DNA from: Nioella halotolerans
GTDB taxonomy: Bacteria; Pseudomonadota; Alphaproteobacteria; Rhodobacterales; Rhodobacteraceae
Length of the DNA: 64,000 bases
Assembly: GCA_003428585.1 (NCBI GenBank)
Contig: QVQC01000001.1
Location: forward strand, 24,322-88,321
Direction of reading: 5' to 3'
The position numbers were made by a program, and so were the translations under genes. Position 1 is the stretch's first letter. Every line of letters begins with the position of its first letter. The notes under the pieces were generated by a model. It was not told the DNA's origin. It ran no database searches and was given only the letters and a program-made list of their open reading frames with translations. This document shows, piece by piece, positions 53,873 to 62,754 of this stretch.

Positions 53873-55141
53873 ATGCTCAACGTCTTGTCCGGGGTCTGGG
53901 CCCTGTTGATCGGCATCGTGTTCATCATGCTGGGCAACGGCATGCATTTCACCCTGATCGGCCTGCGCGGCGGGATCGAGGGGTTCTCGGCCGCCGAGCT
54001 TGCCGTTGTCACATCGGGCTATTTTATCGGTTTCCTGTCGGGGGCGCGGCTGACGCCGCTGATGATCCGGAGGGTGGGCCATGTGCGGGTCTTCGCGGCG
54101 CTGGGCAGTTTCATGTCGGCGGGCCTCATCGCCTTTACCCTGCTGGCAGAACCCTGGGCCTGGACGATCCTGCGGATTCTCATCGGGTTCTGCATGTCGG
54201 GCATCTACGTCGCCGCGGAAAGCTGGCTCAACAATGCCGCCACCAACGAGACGCGGGGCAAGGTGCTGTCGGCCTACATGCTGGCCCAGACGCTTGGCAT
54301 CATCGGGGCGCAGGGGCTTTTGACGATGGGCGATGCGGGCACATCGGTGCTGTTCATCGGCGCCTCGATCCTTGTGTCGATCTCTTTCGCGCCGATCCTT
54401 CTGTCGGCGGCACCGGTGCCGGCGGCGGAGGTCGCACGGCCAATGTCGCTGCGCGCGCTGTTTCTGGGGTCACCCCTTGGCACGGTGGGAATCTTCCTGC
54501 TGGGCGGGGTCTATGCCACGCAATCGGGCATGGGCGCCGTCTTCGGCAGCCAGATCGGCATGACGACGAACGAGGTGGCGCTTTTCGTGGCGATGCTGTT
54601 TGCCGGGGCGCTTTTGCTGCAATACCCGATCGGCTGGCTGTCGGACCGGGTGGACCGGCGCAAGCTGATCTTCGCCGCGGCTGCACTGGGCGCCGCGGCC
54701 TGCGTCGCGGGCTGGGTGACCGGCGGCAGCCTGTGGGCGCTGATGGCGGCGGCCTTCTTTGCAGGGGGCGTGACGACGCCGCTTTACGCACTGTTTCTTG
54801 CCTATACCAACGACGCGCTGCCGGTCGAGGATATGCCGGCAGCCTCCGGTGGGCTGGTTTTTACCTTCGGGCTTGGCGCCATCCTCGGCCCACTGGCGAC
54901 GGGCTGGGCGATGGAGGGGGCCGGCCCGTTCGGCTTCTGGCTGGTGCTCGGCTCCACGTTCACGGCGATCGCGGCCTACGCCGCCTACCGGATGACGCAG
55001 CGCGCGCCGGTCCCCGTGGATGATACCGAAAGCTATATCGGGGTTCTGCCAACCACCTCTACCGTCGCGGTGGAAGCCGCGGGGGCGTGGTCGGCGGAAC
55101 AGGCCGAGCAAACGGAGCAAGCCGAAGAGAAGGACGGCTGA
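53873..55141 (+). CDS. MFS transporter (YcaD-like)
   Basis: The protein has 422 residues and twelve transmembrane helices, with the MFS motif between helices 2 and 3 degenerate and a clear loop 8-9 motif (GWLSDRVDRRKLIF). Similar proteins include E. coli YcaD; the substrate is unknown. It ends in a hydrophilic Glu/Ala tail. The start is the ATG at 53873, the first before helix 1; the upstream open frame is not protein-like. Confidence 0.88.
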   Translation: MLNVLSGVWALLIGIVFIMLGNGMHFTLIGLRGGIEGFSAAELAVVTSGYFIGFLSGARLTPLMIRRVGHVRVFAALGSFMSAGLIAFTLLAEPWAWTILRILIGFCMSGIYVAAESWLNNAATNETRGKVLSAYMLAQTLGIIGAQGLLTMGDAGTSVLFIGASILVSISFAPILLSAAPVPAAEVARPMSLRALFLGSPLGTVGIFLLGGVYATQSGMGAVFGSQIGMTTNEVALFVAMLFAGALLLQYPIGWLSDRVDRRKLIFAAAALGAAACVAGWVTGGSLWALMAAAFFAGGVTTPLYALFLAYTNDALPVEDMPAASGGLVFTFGLGAILGPLATGWAMEGAGPFGFWLVLGSTFTAIAAYAAYRMTQRAPVPVDDTESYIGVLPTTSTVAVEAAGAWSAEQAEQTEQAEEKDG

Positions 55142-55143
55142 CC

Positions 55144-55641
55144 TCAGCCTCGCCCGAGCTTGTCCATCAGCGACCGCGCGACAGTGGGCGTCACGAAATG
55201 CGAGATGTCGCCCCCGAGCCGGGCGATTTCCTTGACAAGCTTGGACGCGATCGCCTGATGCTGGGCATCGGCCATCAGGAACACAGTCTCGATTTCCGGG
55301 TCGAGCGTGCGGTTCATACCAACCATCTGGAATTCATACTCGAAATCCGCCACCGCGCGCAGACCGCGCACGATCATCTGCGCGCCGACATCGCGGGCGC
55401 AATCGATCAGCAGGTTTTCGAACGGGTGGGCGACGATCTCGGTCCCCGTCGCCTCGGACAGGTACCTGCATTCCGCCTCAACCATGGCGAGCCGCTCCTC
55501 CAGCGAGAACATCGGCCCCTTGTCGCGGTTGATCGCCACCCCGATCACCAGCCGATCCACCAGCGTGCACGCACGGCGGATGATGTCGATATGACCGTGC
55601 GTGACCGGGTCGAAGGTCCCCGGATAAAGACCGATGCGCAT
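55144..55641 (-). CDS. coaD: Phosphopantetheine adenylyltransferase
   Basis: CoaD transfers AMP from ATP to 4'-phosphopantetheine in CoA synthesis. The 165-residue length is normal. The nucleotidyltransferase HxGH motif is in YPGTFDPVTHGHIDII (about residues 5-20); RGLRAVADFEYEFQMVGMNR and SKLVKEIARLGGDI are family features. The start is at 55641 (MRIGLYPG); a start 14 codons upstream would add a non-conserved extension. Confidence 0.96.
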   Translation of the reverse strand: MRIGLYPGTFDPVTHGHIDIIRRACTLVDRLVIGVAINRDKGPMFSLEERLAMVEAECRYLSEATGTEIVAHPFENLLIDCARDVGAQMIVRGLRAVADFEYEFQMVGMNRTLDPEIETVFLMADAQHQAIASKLVKEIARLGGDISHFVTPTVARSLMDKLGRG

Positions 55642-55747
55642 GGGGTCCCCTCCCTCGCGGTGCATTCGGGCGACACGCAACAATATTGCGCCCGGCTTTG
55701 CAACCCTTTCCCGGCGAATCCTTTCGCAACCGCAGCATAAGCCGCGC

Positions 55748-56182
55748 TCAGACCCCCCTGATCATGCCTTCCAATGCCTGTTTCTCGTTCGACAGCTCGT
55801 TGATCTGCGCCTTGACCACGTCCCCGATGGAGATCAGGCCGACCATCTCGCCGGCCTCCATCACCGGCATGTGGCGAAACCGGCCGTCCGTCATCGAGTT
55901 GAGCACCGCGTCGGTGGTGTCGCCGCGCGTGCAGGTCATGATCTCGGCGGTCATGATGTCATCGACGCTGTCGGCCATGCAGGACGCGCCACGCTGCCCC
56001 AATTCGCGCACGATATCGCGTTCCGACAGGATGCCAGCGACGGCCTTGCCGTCGGGGGACACGACAACCGCGCCGATCTTGCGGCTTGAAAGAAGTTCGG
56101 CGGCCTCGGCCAGCGAAGCGCCCGGCGCGATGGTCACGACCTCGCCCTGTGGTTTCGACTTGAGGATTTGCTGAACGAGCAT
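55748..56182 (-). CDS. CBS-domain protein
   Basis: The protein has 144 residues with two CBS motifs (about residues 8-60 and 75-125: KIGAVVVSPDGKAVAGILSERDIV and DGRFRHMPVMEAGEMVGLISIGDVV). Stand-alone CBS pairs bind adenine nucleotides and often sense energy state. No neighbour clearly works with it. Confidence 0.9.
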   Translation of the reverse strand: MLVQQILKSKPQGEVVTIAPGASLAEAAELLSSRKIGAVVVSPDGKAVAGILSERDIVRELGQRGASCMADSVDDIMTAEIMTCTRGDTTDAVLNSMTDGRFRHMPVMEAGEMVGLISIGDVVKAQINELSNEKQALEGMIRGV

Positions 56183-56245
56183 GGCCGCCTCCGGTTTCTC
56201 ACGGTTTCATGACAGGGTTGTGCCTGCGCGTCGCCGAGTCAAGAC

Positions 56246-57139
56246 TTACTGCGCCGCGGCAAGCGCTTCCAGCCGGGCGATTTCGGCGCGCATGCCGGCG
56301 GTCAATGCCCCCGCGAAGCGGCCCAGACGTTCCGAGTGGCGGTCGGAGTCGTGGCGCACGAGGTAGAAGCTCCGCGTGAGGGACACCGCGGCGCGCAAAA
56401 CCGGGCGCAGTTCCGGCGCGAAGGGCATGGCGAAATCATGCGCGATCCCGATGCCGCCCCCCGCCCGCATCAGCATCAGTTGCACGGAGGCGGAATTGGA
56501 CGCCAGTTGCACCGATGACAGCCCGGTCTCGGAGAGGTAGTCCAACTCCTTGTCGAAGATCATGTCGGGGATGTAGCCGATCACGGGCACCGTGCGCAGA
56601 TCGTCCAGCGTGGCGATCCGCGCGGCCATCGCGGCCGGGGCGGCAAGATGCAGGTGGTAGTCGGAAACCTTCTGCACCAGAAGCCGCCCGGCGCTTGGCG
56701 GGCTAACGGTGATGGCCATGTCGGCCTCGCGTTTCGACAGGTTCACCACCCGCGGCAGGGCGAGGATCTGCGTCTCCAGCCCAGGGTTCTCGGCGGCAAT
56801 CGCGGCGCAAACCTGCGGCAGCAGGAAATTGGCGCAGCCATCGGGCGCGCCGATGCGTATGGAGCCGGTCAGCGCCGCGCCCAGCCCCGTCGCGGCACCG
56901 ATCCCGGCGGAGAAGGCGCTTTCGGCCTGTTCTGCGGGGCCGCGCATGCGTTCGCCCGCCTCGGTCAACGCGTAGCCCTGCGGCGATTTCACGAACAGCG
57001 CGGTGCCGAGCCGCGCCTCCAGCCGGGCGATCCGGCGGCCCACCGTGGCCGGGTCCATGCGCAGATCGCGGCCCGCGCGGCTGAGGCTTTCGCCCCGCGC
57101 CACGGCCAGAAACACCCGCATGTCATCCCAGTCGGCCAC
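56246..57139 (-). CDS. LysR-family transcriptional regulator of the valine/isobutyrate locus
   Basis: The protein has 297 residues: an N-terminal winged helix-turn-helix (DMRVFLAVARGESLSRAGRDL) then an effector-binding domain. It is divergent from mmsA, so it probably controls it (inference). I set the start at the GTG at 57139 (ATG-like context, GAGGG upstream); a TTG 6 codons earlier is also possible. A TTGCAAAATTGCAAAA repeat lies just upstream. Confidence 0.85.
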   Translation of the reverse strand: MADWDDMRVFLAVARGESLSRAGRDLRMDPATVGRRIARLEARLGTALFVKSPQGYALTEAGERMRGPAEQAESAFSAGIGAATGLGAALTGSIRIGAPDGCANFLLPQVCAAIAAENPGLETQILALPRVVNLSKREADMAITVSPPSAGRLLVQKVSDYHLHLAAPAAMAARIATLDDLRTVPVIGYIPDMIFDKELDYLSETGLSSVQLASNSASVQLMLMRAGGGIGIAHDFAMPFAPELRPVLRAAVSLTRSFYLVRHDSDRHSERLGRFAGALTAGMRAEIARLEALAAAQ

Positions 57140-57150
57140 CCCGCCCTCAT

Positions 57151-57168
57151 CTTGCAAAATTGCAAAAC
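57151..57168. promoter_or_regulatory. TTGCAAA-type direct repeat in the regulator/mmsA intergenic region
   Basis: CTTGCAAAATTGCAAAAC has two TTGCAAA units in tandem; a TTTGCAAG follows at 57201. A related element (CTTGCAAAATTCCTGCAAGG) precedes the isobutyryl-CoA dehydrogenase gene at 60491-60510. The pattern recalls the TTTGCAAA-type sites of short-chain acyl-CoA regulators (ScfR/PccR) in Rhodobacter. Confidence 0.5.
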
Positions 57169-57254
57169 TGTTTTGGAAACATGCGCCTTTTTAAGACAAG
57201 TTTGCAAGGGTAAGGTGGCGGCAACCCAACCGGACGCAAAAAAGGGAGCGGACC

Positions 57255-58754
57255 ATGCAAGAGATCGGTCACTGGATCAACGGCAAGCACGTGGCGGGCG
57301 GCTCTGGCCGCACGGCGGACGTGATGAACCCGGCCACGGGCGAGGCACAGGCCAAGGTGGCGCTGGCAACGCCGGACGAAATGCAGGCGGCCATTGCCGC
57401 CGCGGCAGAGGCGCAGGTGGCATGGGGCGCCACCAACCCGCAGCGCCGGGCGCGGGTGATGATGAAATTCTCCGCGCTGATCAACGAGCACATGGATGAA
57501 CTGGCCGAACTGGTCAGCCGCGAACACGGCAAGACCTTGCCCGACGGGCGCGGCGACGTGCAACGGGGCCTTGAAGTGGTCGAGGTCTGCATCGGCGCGC
57601 CGGCGATGTTGAAGGGCGAATACATGAACGATGGCGGCCCCGGCATCGACCTGTATTCCATGCGCCAGCCACTTGGCGTGGTCGCGGGCATCACCCCCTT
57701 CAACTTTCCCGCGATGATCCCGCTGTGGAAAATGGCCCCGGCACTGGCCTGCGGCAATGCGATGATCCTGAAACCCTCGGAACGCTGTCCGTCGACCTCG
57801 ATGCGGCTGGCCGAACTGCTGCAGGAAGCCGGCCTGCCCGATGGCGTGCTTCAGGTCGTCAACGGCGACAAGGGAGCGGTGGACACGATCCTCGACGACG
57901 AGACGATCCAGGGCATCGGCTTCGTCGGCTCCACCCCGATCGCGCAGTATATCTACGGTCGCGCGGCGGCGAACGGCAAGCGCGCGCAATGCTTCGGTGG
58001 CGCCAAGAACCACATGATCATCATGCCCGATGCCGACATGGACAAGGCCGCCGACGCGCTGGTCGGCGCCGGCTTCGGGGCCGCGGGCGAACGCTGCATG
58101 GCCATTTCCGTCGCGGTGCCGGTGGGTCAGAAGACCGCCGATGCGCTGGTCGAGCGCCTCGTGCCGCGGATCGAGAAGCTGAAGGTCGGCCCCTATACCG
58201 CCGGCGAGGACGTGGATTACGGCCCTGTCATCACCGCGCAGGCCAAGGAGCGGATCCTCGGGCTGGTCAATTCCGGCGTCGAGCAGGGCGCGAAACTGGT
58301 CGTCGATGGCCGCGATTTCACCATGCAGGGCTACGAGGAGGGGTTCTTCGTCGGCCCGCACCTCTTTGACCATGTCACGCCCGAGATGGACATCTACCAG
58401 GAAGAGATCTTCGGCCCGGTGCTGAGCCAGGTGCGCGCGGACAGCTACGCCGAGGCGCTCGATCTGGTGATGAAGAACCAGTATGGCAACGGCACCTCGA
58501 TCTTCACCGCCGACGGCGACACGGCGCGCGATTTCGCCACCAAGGTCAATGTCGGCATGGTCGGAATCAACTTCCCGATCCCGGTGCCTCTGTCCTATTT
58601 CACCTTCGGCGGCTGGAAGAAATCGGCCTTCGGGGACCTCAACCAGTATGGACCCGATGCGTTCCGCTTCTACACGCGCACCAAGACGGTCACGGCACGC
58701 TGGTTCTCTGGCATCAAGGACGGTGGCGAATTCGCGTTCAAGGCGATGGACTGA
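57255..58754 (+). CDS. mmsA: Methylmalonate-semialdehyde dehydrogenase (CoA-acylating)
   Basis: MmsA converts methylmalonate semialdehyde to propionyl-CoA in valine degradation, using NAD and CoA. The 499-residue protein has GDVQRGLEVVEVC, the NAD loop GFVGSTPIAQYIYGRAA, and the catalytic Cys in AAGERCMAISVAV. The usual general-base Glu of other aldehyde dehydrogenases is absent (CFGGAKNHMIIMPDA), as expected for MmsA. It is divergent from the LysR gene and has its own terminator. Confidence 0.96.
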   Translation: MQEIGHWINGKHVAGGSGRTADVMNPATGEAQAKVALATPDEMQAAIAAAAEAQVAWGATNPQRRARVMMKFSALINEHMDELAELVSREHGKTLPDGRGDVQRGLEVVEVCIGAPAMLKGEYMNDGGPGIDLYSMRQPLGVVAGITPFNFPAMIPLWKMAPALACGNAMILKPSERCPSTSMRLAELLQEAGLPDGVLQVVNGDKGAVDTILDDETIQGIGFVGSTPIAQYIYGRAAANGKRAQCFGGAKNHMIIMPDADMDKAADALVGAGFGAAGERCMAISVAVPVGQKTADALVERLVPRIEKLKVGPYTAGEDVDYGPVITAQAKERILGLVNSGVEQGAKLVVDGRDFTMQGYEEGFFVGPHLFDHVTPEMDIYQEEIFGPVLSQVRADSYAEALDLVMKNQYGNGTSIFTADGDTARDFATKVNVGMVGINFPIPVPLSYFTFGGWKKSAFGDLNQYGPDAFRFYTRTKTVTARWFSGIKDGGEFAFKAMD

Positions 58755-58782
58755 CAGCCCCGATTTCATCTGGATTTTCCAA

Positions 58783-58823
58783 GGGATGCCCGGCTAAGGT
58801 CGGGCATCCTTGTCGTTTCTGGC
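58783..58823 (+). terminator. Rho-independent terminator of mmsA
   Basis: GGATGCCCG (58785-58793) pairs with CGGGCATCC (58802-58810) around an 8-base loop and is followed by TTGTCGTTT. It lies about 30 bases after the mmsA stop. Confidence 0.8.
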
Positions 58824-58841
58824 TCCGTCCGGGGGGTGAAC

Positions 58842-59261
58842 ATGCCGGTCGATGTCACGATCTTGCGTCAGCGGGGGCTTGTCTATATTCGCTACAGCGG
58901 TTTCGCGCGACTCGACGACACGATTGCCGCGCTCGACGCCTACGGTGCCCATCCCGATTTTCGCCCCGGTCAGAAACAACTGGTCGACATGTCGCGTGTG
59001 ACGGGGATGGAGCGCGACTACGTCAAGTTTATGAAAATTCAGGCCAGGAAGGCGGAGATTTTCCTCGCAGCCGAGGTGCAGACGCTGCTGGTCTGCTACG
59101 CGCCGAACCGGTTGGCGGTCGAGATGGCGGAAGTCATGGTCCGCTCGTGGGAGCCGTCGGGCGCCGTGATCCCGATGATCCAGCCCGACGAGGCGGCGGC
59201 GCTGCACATCCTCGGCCAGCCCGAGGACACGTTCGAGGCGCTCTTGCAAGGTGCGCCCTGA
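58842..59261 (+). CDS. Small protein, STAS-like, unknown function
   Basis: The protein has 139 residues, with segments VDVTILRQRGLVYIRYSGFARLDDTIAALDAY and LLVCYAPNRLAVEMAEVM giving an alternating beta/alpha layout like SpoIIAA/STAS-type proteins. No catalytic residue is evident. A GTG two codons upstream is possible; the ATG at 58842 follows a G-rich ribosome site. Confidence 0.7.
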   Translation: MPVDVTILRQRGLVYIRYSGFARLDDTIAALDAYGAHPDFRPGQKQLVDMSRVTGMERDYVKFMKIQARKAEIFLAAEVQTLLVCYAPNRLAVEMAEVMVRSWEPSGAVIPMIQPDEAAALHILGQPEDTFEALLQGAP

Positions 59262-59343
59262 CACCGCCCCCTTCCCGCCCCATTTTTCCTTGGCAGGATG
59301 GCGCTGACCGGCTTTTCTGTGCCAAATGGCAAGAGGACAGCCC

Positions 59344-60477
59344 ATGGCCACGACGGAGCCCCCCTTCACGCTCGGCATCGAGGAGGAATACCTGCTGGTC
59401 GATGCGCAAAGCGGCGACCTTGCCGAGGCGCCGGCGGAGTTGATGGAGGCCTGCACCAAGGAACTGGAGGACCAGGTCAGCCCAGAATTCCTGCAATGCC
59501 AGATCGAGATCGGCACCCGCGTCTGCACCGGGATCAACGAAGCGCGCGAGGATCTCAAGCGCCTGCGCAGCACAGTCGCACGGGTTGCCGGGCAGCATGG
59601 CCTCGCGCCGATCGCCGTTTCCTGCCACCCGTTCGCCGACTGGAAGGCGCAGCACCACACCGACAAGGATCGCTACAACGAACTGGCCCGCGATCTGGGC
59701 GGCGTGGTCAACCGGATGCTGATCTGCGGGATGCATGTGCATGTCGGGCTGGGCACCGACGATCTGCGCAATGACCTGATGGGGCAGTTGTCGTATTTTC
59801 TGCCGCATCTTCTGGCACTCTCGGCCTCCTCGCCGTTCTGGCAGGGGCGCGACACGCGGTTGGCCTCCTACCGGCTCACCGTGTTCGACAACCTGCCGCG
59901 CACCGGGCTGCCGCCGCTCTTCCCCTCGTTCGCCGACTACGAACGCACGGTGGACGTGCTGATCGACCTTGGCCTGATCGAGGACAGTTCCAAGGTCTGG
60001 TGGGATCTGCGCCCTTCCTCACGCTTCCCGACGCTGGAAACCCGGATCTGCGATGTCAGCCCGCGGCTGGAGGACACGCTGACGCTGGCCGCGATCATCC
60101 AGAGCCTTGCGCGCATGTTGTGGCGCCTGCGCGGTCTCAACCAACGCTGGCGGCTCTACGATCGCTTCCTGATCGAGGAAAACCGCTGGCGCGCGCAGCG
60201 CTATGGCACGCGCGAGGGGCTGATCGATTTCGGCAAGCGCGCGGTTCTGCCGATGGACGTGCTGGCCGAGGATATCATCGCGCTCGTGGCCGAGGATGCC
60301 GATGCACTCGGCTGCCGGGCCGAGGTCGAGGCGGTGCGCGGCATGATCGCGCGCGGCACGTCGGCGGAGCGGCAGCGCACGGTTCTGGCGGAGGCGCAGG
60401 ACGCTGGCAAACCGACCGAAGAGGCCCTGCGCGACGTGGTGCGCCACCTGATCAAGGAGTTTCACGCCGATTTGTGA
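59344..60477 (+). CDS. ybdK: Carboxylate-amine ligase of the GCS2/YbdK family
   Basis: This 377-residue ATP-dependent ligase has the N-terminal [11 protein letters not shown] and the central [16 protein letters not shown] and [27 protein letters not shown] motifs of GCS2-type carboxylate-amine ligases. YbdK of E. coli has weak glutamate-cysteine ligase activity; the natural substrate is unclear. GAGGAC lies upstream of the ATG at 59344. Confidence 0.9.
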   Translation: MATTEPPFTLGIEEEYLLVDAQSGDLAEAPAELMEACTKELEDQVSPEFLQCQIEIGTRVCTGINEAREDLKRLRSTVARVAGQHGLAPIAVSCHPFADWKAQHHTDKDRYNELARDLGGVVNRMLICGMHVHVGLGTDDLRNDLMGQLSYFLPHLLALSASSPFWQGRDTRLASYRLTVFDNLPRTGLPPLFPSFADYERTVDVLIDLGLIEDSSKVWWDLRPSSRFPTLETRICDVSPRLEDTLTLAAIIQSLARMLWRLRGLNQRWRLYDRFLIEENRWRAQRYGTREGLIDFGKRAVLPMDVLAEDIIALVAEDADALGCRAEVEAVRGMIARGTSAERQRTVLAEAQDAGKPTEEALRDVVRHLIKEFHADL

Positions 60478-60490
60478 CGCGGCAGCCCGG

Positions 60491-60510
60491 CTTGCAAAAT
60501 TCCTGCAAGG
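60491..60510. promoter_or_regulatory. TTGCAAA-type motif upstream of isobutyryl-CoA dehydrogenase
   Basis: CTTGCAAAATTCCTGCAAGG is an imperfect dyad sharing its first eleven bases (CTTGCAAAATT) with the element in front of mmsA. It sits about 55-70 bases upstream of the next ATG. Confidence 0.45.
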
Positions 60511-60562
60511 ATTGGTAATTAAACGAGCGTTCAATTCCGGCTGGCGGAAGGGAGGAGACCCA

Positions 60563-61708
60563 ATGGATTTCGCATTGTCCGAGGAACAGGGCATGATCTT
60601 CGACATGGCCAAGGCCTTCGGGGAGGCGCATATCGCCCCCTTCGCGCAGGACTGGGAGGCCGCCGGCACGATCCCGAAAGACCTCTGGCCCAAGGCGGCG
60701 GAGCTTGGCTTCGGCGGGCTCTACGTGTCCGAGGATCAAGGAGGATCGGGCCTCACGCGTCTTGATGCCACGCTGGTCTTCGAGGCGCTTGCGATGTCCT
60801 GCCCCGCCGTCGGATCGTTCCTGTCGATCCACAACATGTGCGGCGGCATGATCGACAAGTTCGGCAGCGCGGAGACCAAGGCCAAGTGGCTGCCCGACCT
60901 TTGCACCATGGAAAAGGTGTTTTCCTACTGCCTGACGGAGCCCGGTTCCGGCTCCGACGCCTCCGCGTTGCGCACGCGGGCAGAGCGCACGAACGAGGGC
61001 TATACGCTCAACGGCACGAAGGCGTTCATTTCCGGCGGCAGCTATTCGGATGCCTATGTCACCATGGTGCGCACCGGCGAGGATGGCCCCAAGGGGATTT
61101 CCGCACTGGTGGTGGAGGATGGCGCCAAGGGGCTGAGTTTCGGCGCGCTGGAGCGCAAGATGGGCTGGCAGGCGCAACCCACGGCGCAGGTGCAATTCGA
61201 CGATTGCCACGTGCCGGCGGACAACCTCATCGGCGAGGAAGGCAAGGGATTCGTCTATGCCATGGCCGGGCTCGATGGCGGGCGGCTCAACATCGCCGCC
61301 TCGGCGCTTGGCGGGGCGCAGAAGGCGCTTGACGTGACCCTCGATTACATGGGGGAGCGCAAGGCTTTCGGCAAGACGCTGGACAGTTTCCAGGCGCTGC
61401 AATTCAAGCTCGCGGAGATGGAGGTGAAGCTGCAATCGGCCCGCACCTTCCTGCGGCAGGCAGCGTGGAAGCTTGATAACGGGGCAGCGGATGCCACCAG
61501 GTTCTGTGCCATGGCCAAGATGTATGTGACCGATGCCAGCTTCGAGGTGGCCAATACCTGCCTGCAGTTGCATGGCGGCTACGGCTACCTCGCCGATTAC
61601 GGGGTGGAGAAGATCGTGCGCGACCTGCGGGTGCACCAGATCCTTGAAGGAACCAACGAGATCATGCATCTTATCGTTTCTCGTCAGATGATTGCGGAGC
61701 GTCGCTGA
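60563..61708 (+). CDS. Isobutyryl-CoA dehydrogenase (acyl-CoA dehydrogenase family)
   Basis: This 381-residue flavoenzyme oxidises isobutyryl-CoA to methacrylyl-CoA in valine catabolism (by operon context). ACAD features: FSYCLTEPGSGSDASALRTRA (FAD and substrate loop), YTLNGTKAFISGGSYSDAYV, and LQLHGGYGYLADYGVEKIVRD plus HQILEGTNEIMHLIVSRQ with the base Glu in LEGT. The start at 60563 has GGGAGGAG. Next gene starts within its stop (TGATG). Confidence 0.92.
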   Translation: MDFALSEEQGMIFDMAKAFGEAHIAPFAQDWEAAGTIPKDLWPKAAELGFGGLYVSEDQGGSGLTRLDATLVFEALAMSCPAVGSFLSIHNMCGGMIDKFGSAETKAKWLPDLCTMEKVFSYCLTEPGSGSDASALRTRAERTNEGYTLNGTKAFISGGSYSDAYVTMVRTGEDGPKGISALVVEDGAKGLSFGALERKMGWQAQPTAQVQFDDCHVPADNLIGEEGKGFVYAMAGLDGGRLNIAASALGGAQKALDVTLDYMGERKAFGKTLDSFQALQFKLAEMEVKLQSARTFLRQAAWKLDNGAADATRFCAMAKMYVTDASFEVANTCLQLHGGYGYLADYGVEKIVRDLRVHQILEGTNEIMHLIVSRQMIAERR

Positions 61709-62742
61709 TGTCTGACATTTCCTGCCGGATCGAGGGGCGCGCCGGACGGATCACCTTGAACCGGCCCAAGGCGCTGAACGCGCTGACATGGGAGATGTGC
61801 CTTGAGATCGAAAAGGCGCTCCTGGCCTGGGCCGACGACCCAGCCGTGGCGCTGTTGGTCATCGACGGGCTTCCTTGCGAAAAAGCCTTCTGCGCCGGCG
61901 GCGATCTGGCCCAGATGTATGCCTCCGGCAAGGCCGGCGATTACGACTACGGCCGCAGGTTCTGGCGCGACGAATACCGGATGAACGCGGCGCTGTTCAA
62001 TTTCCCCAAGCCGGTCGTCACCTTCCTGCACGGCTTCACCATGGGGGGGGGTGTGGGCGTCGGCTGCCACGGCTCGCACCGGGTCGTGTGCGACGATAGC
62101 CGCATCGCCATGCCGGAAACCAAGGTCGGTCTTGTGCCGGATGTCGGCGGTTCGCTGCTTTTGGCGCGGGCGCCGGGGCGGCTGGGCGAATACCTTGGTA
62201 TCACCGCCACGCGCATGGGGCCGGGCGACGCCATCCATGCCGGCTTCGCCGATTTTTTCGTTCCGCGCGCCGACTGGCCCGCCTTGATCGCCACGCTTGC
62301 CGAGACCGGCGACTGGCAGGCGGTGGATCGCGCCGGAGGCCCGCCACCCGACTCGAAGTTCGCCGCGCAACAGGCTGACATTGATTACCTTTTTTCGGGG
62401 GAAACCCTGCGCGACATGCTGAACATGCTGAAGGTCTCGACACGGGACATGGCCCGGGACGCATCCAAGGCCATGGTCGGAAACTCCCCTATTTCAATGG
62501 CTTGTGCGGTGGAATTGATCCATCGCAGCCGCGCCCGCGACACGATCGAAGGCGCGCTCGAGATGGAATACCGCTTCACCTTTCGGTCGATGGAACATGG
62601 CGATTTCCTCGAAGGTATTCGAGCCCTGATCATCGACAAGGACAATGCCCCGACCTGGCGCCATCCGGGGCCCGAGGCGGTCGCGGCACACGAGGTGTCG
62701 GCGATGTTCCTGCCGCTTGGCGATGACGCGCTGACAGTCTGA
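61708..62742 (+). CDS. 3-hydroxyisobutyryl-CoA hydrolase (crotonase family)
   Basis: The 344-residue crotonase-fold protein has oxyanion-hole segments AFCAGGDLAQMY and GFTMGGGVGVGCHGSHRV, and catalytic Glu in PETKVGLVPDVGGS. The C-terminal extension (residues ~260-344) is typical of HIBCH, not of plain enoyl-CoA hydratases. It releases 3-hydroxyisobutyrate for MmsB. Overlap with the preceding stop implies coupling. Confidence 0.92.
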   Translation: MSDISCRIEGRAGRITLNRPKALNALTWEMCLEIEKALLAWADDPAVALLVIDGLPCEKAFCAGGDLAQMYASGKAGDYDYGRRFWRDEYRMNAALFNFPKPVVTFLHGFTMGGGVGVGCHGSHRVVCDDSRIAMPETKVGLVPDVGGSLLLARAPGRLGEYLGITATRMGPGDAIHAGFADFFVPRADWPALIATLAETGDWQAVDRAGGPPPDSKFAAQQADIDYLFSGETLRDMLNMLKVSTRDMARDASKAMVGNSPISMACAVELIHRSRARDTIEGALEMEYRFTFRSMEHGDFLEGIRALIIDKDNAPTWRHPGPEAVAAHEVSAMFLPLGDDALTV

Positions 62743-62754
62743 AGGAGGACAGAC

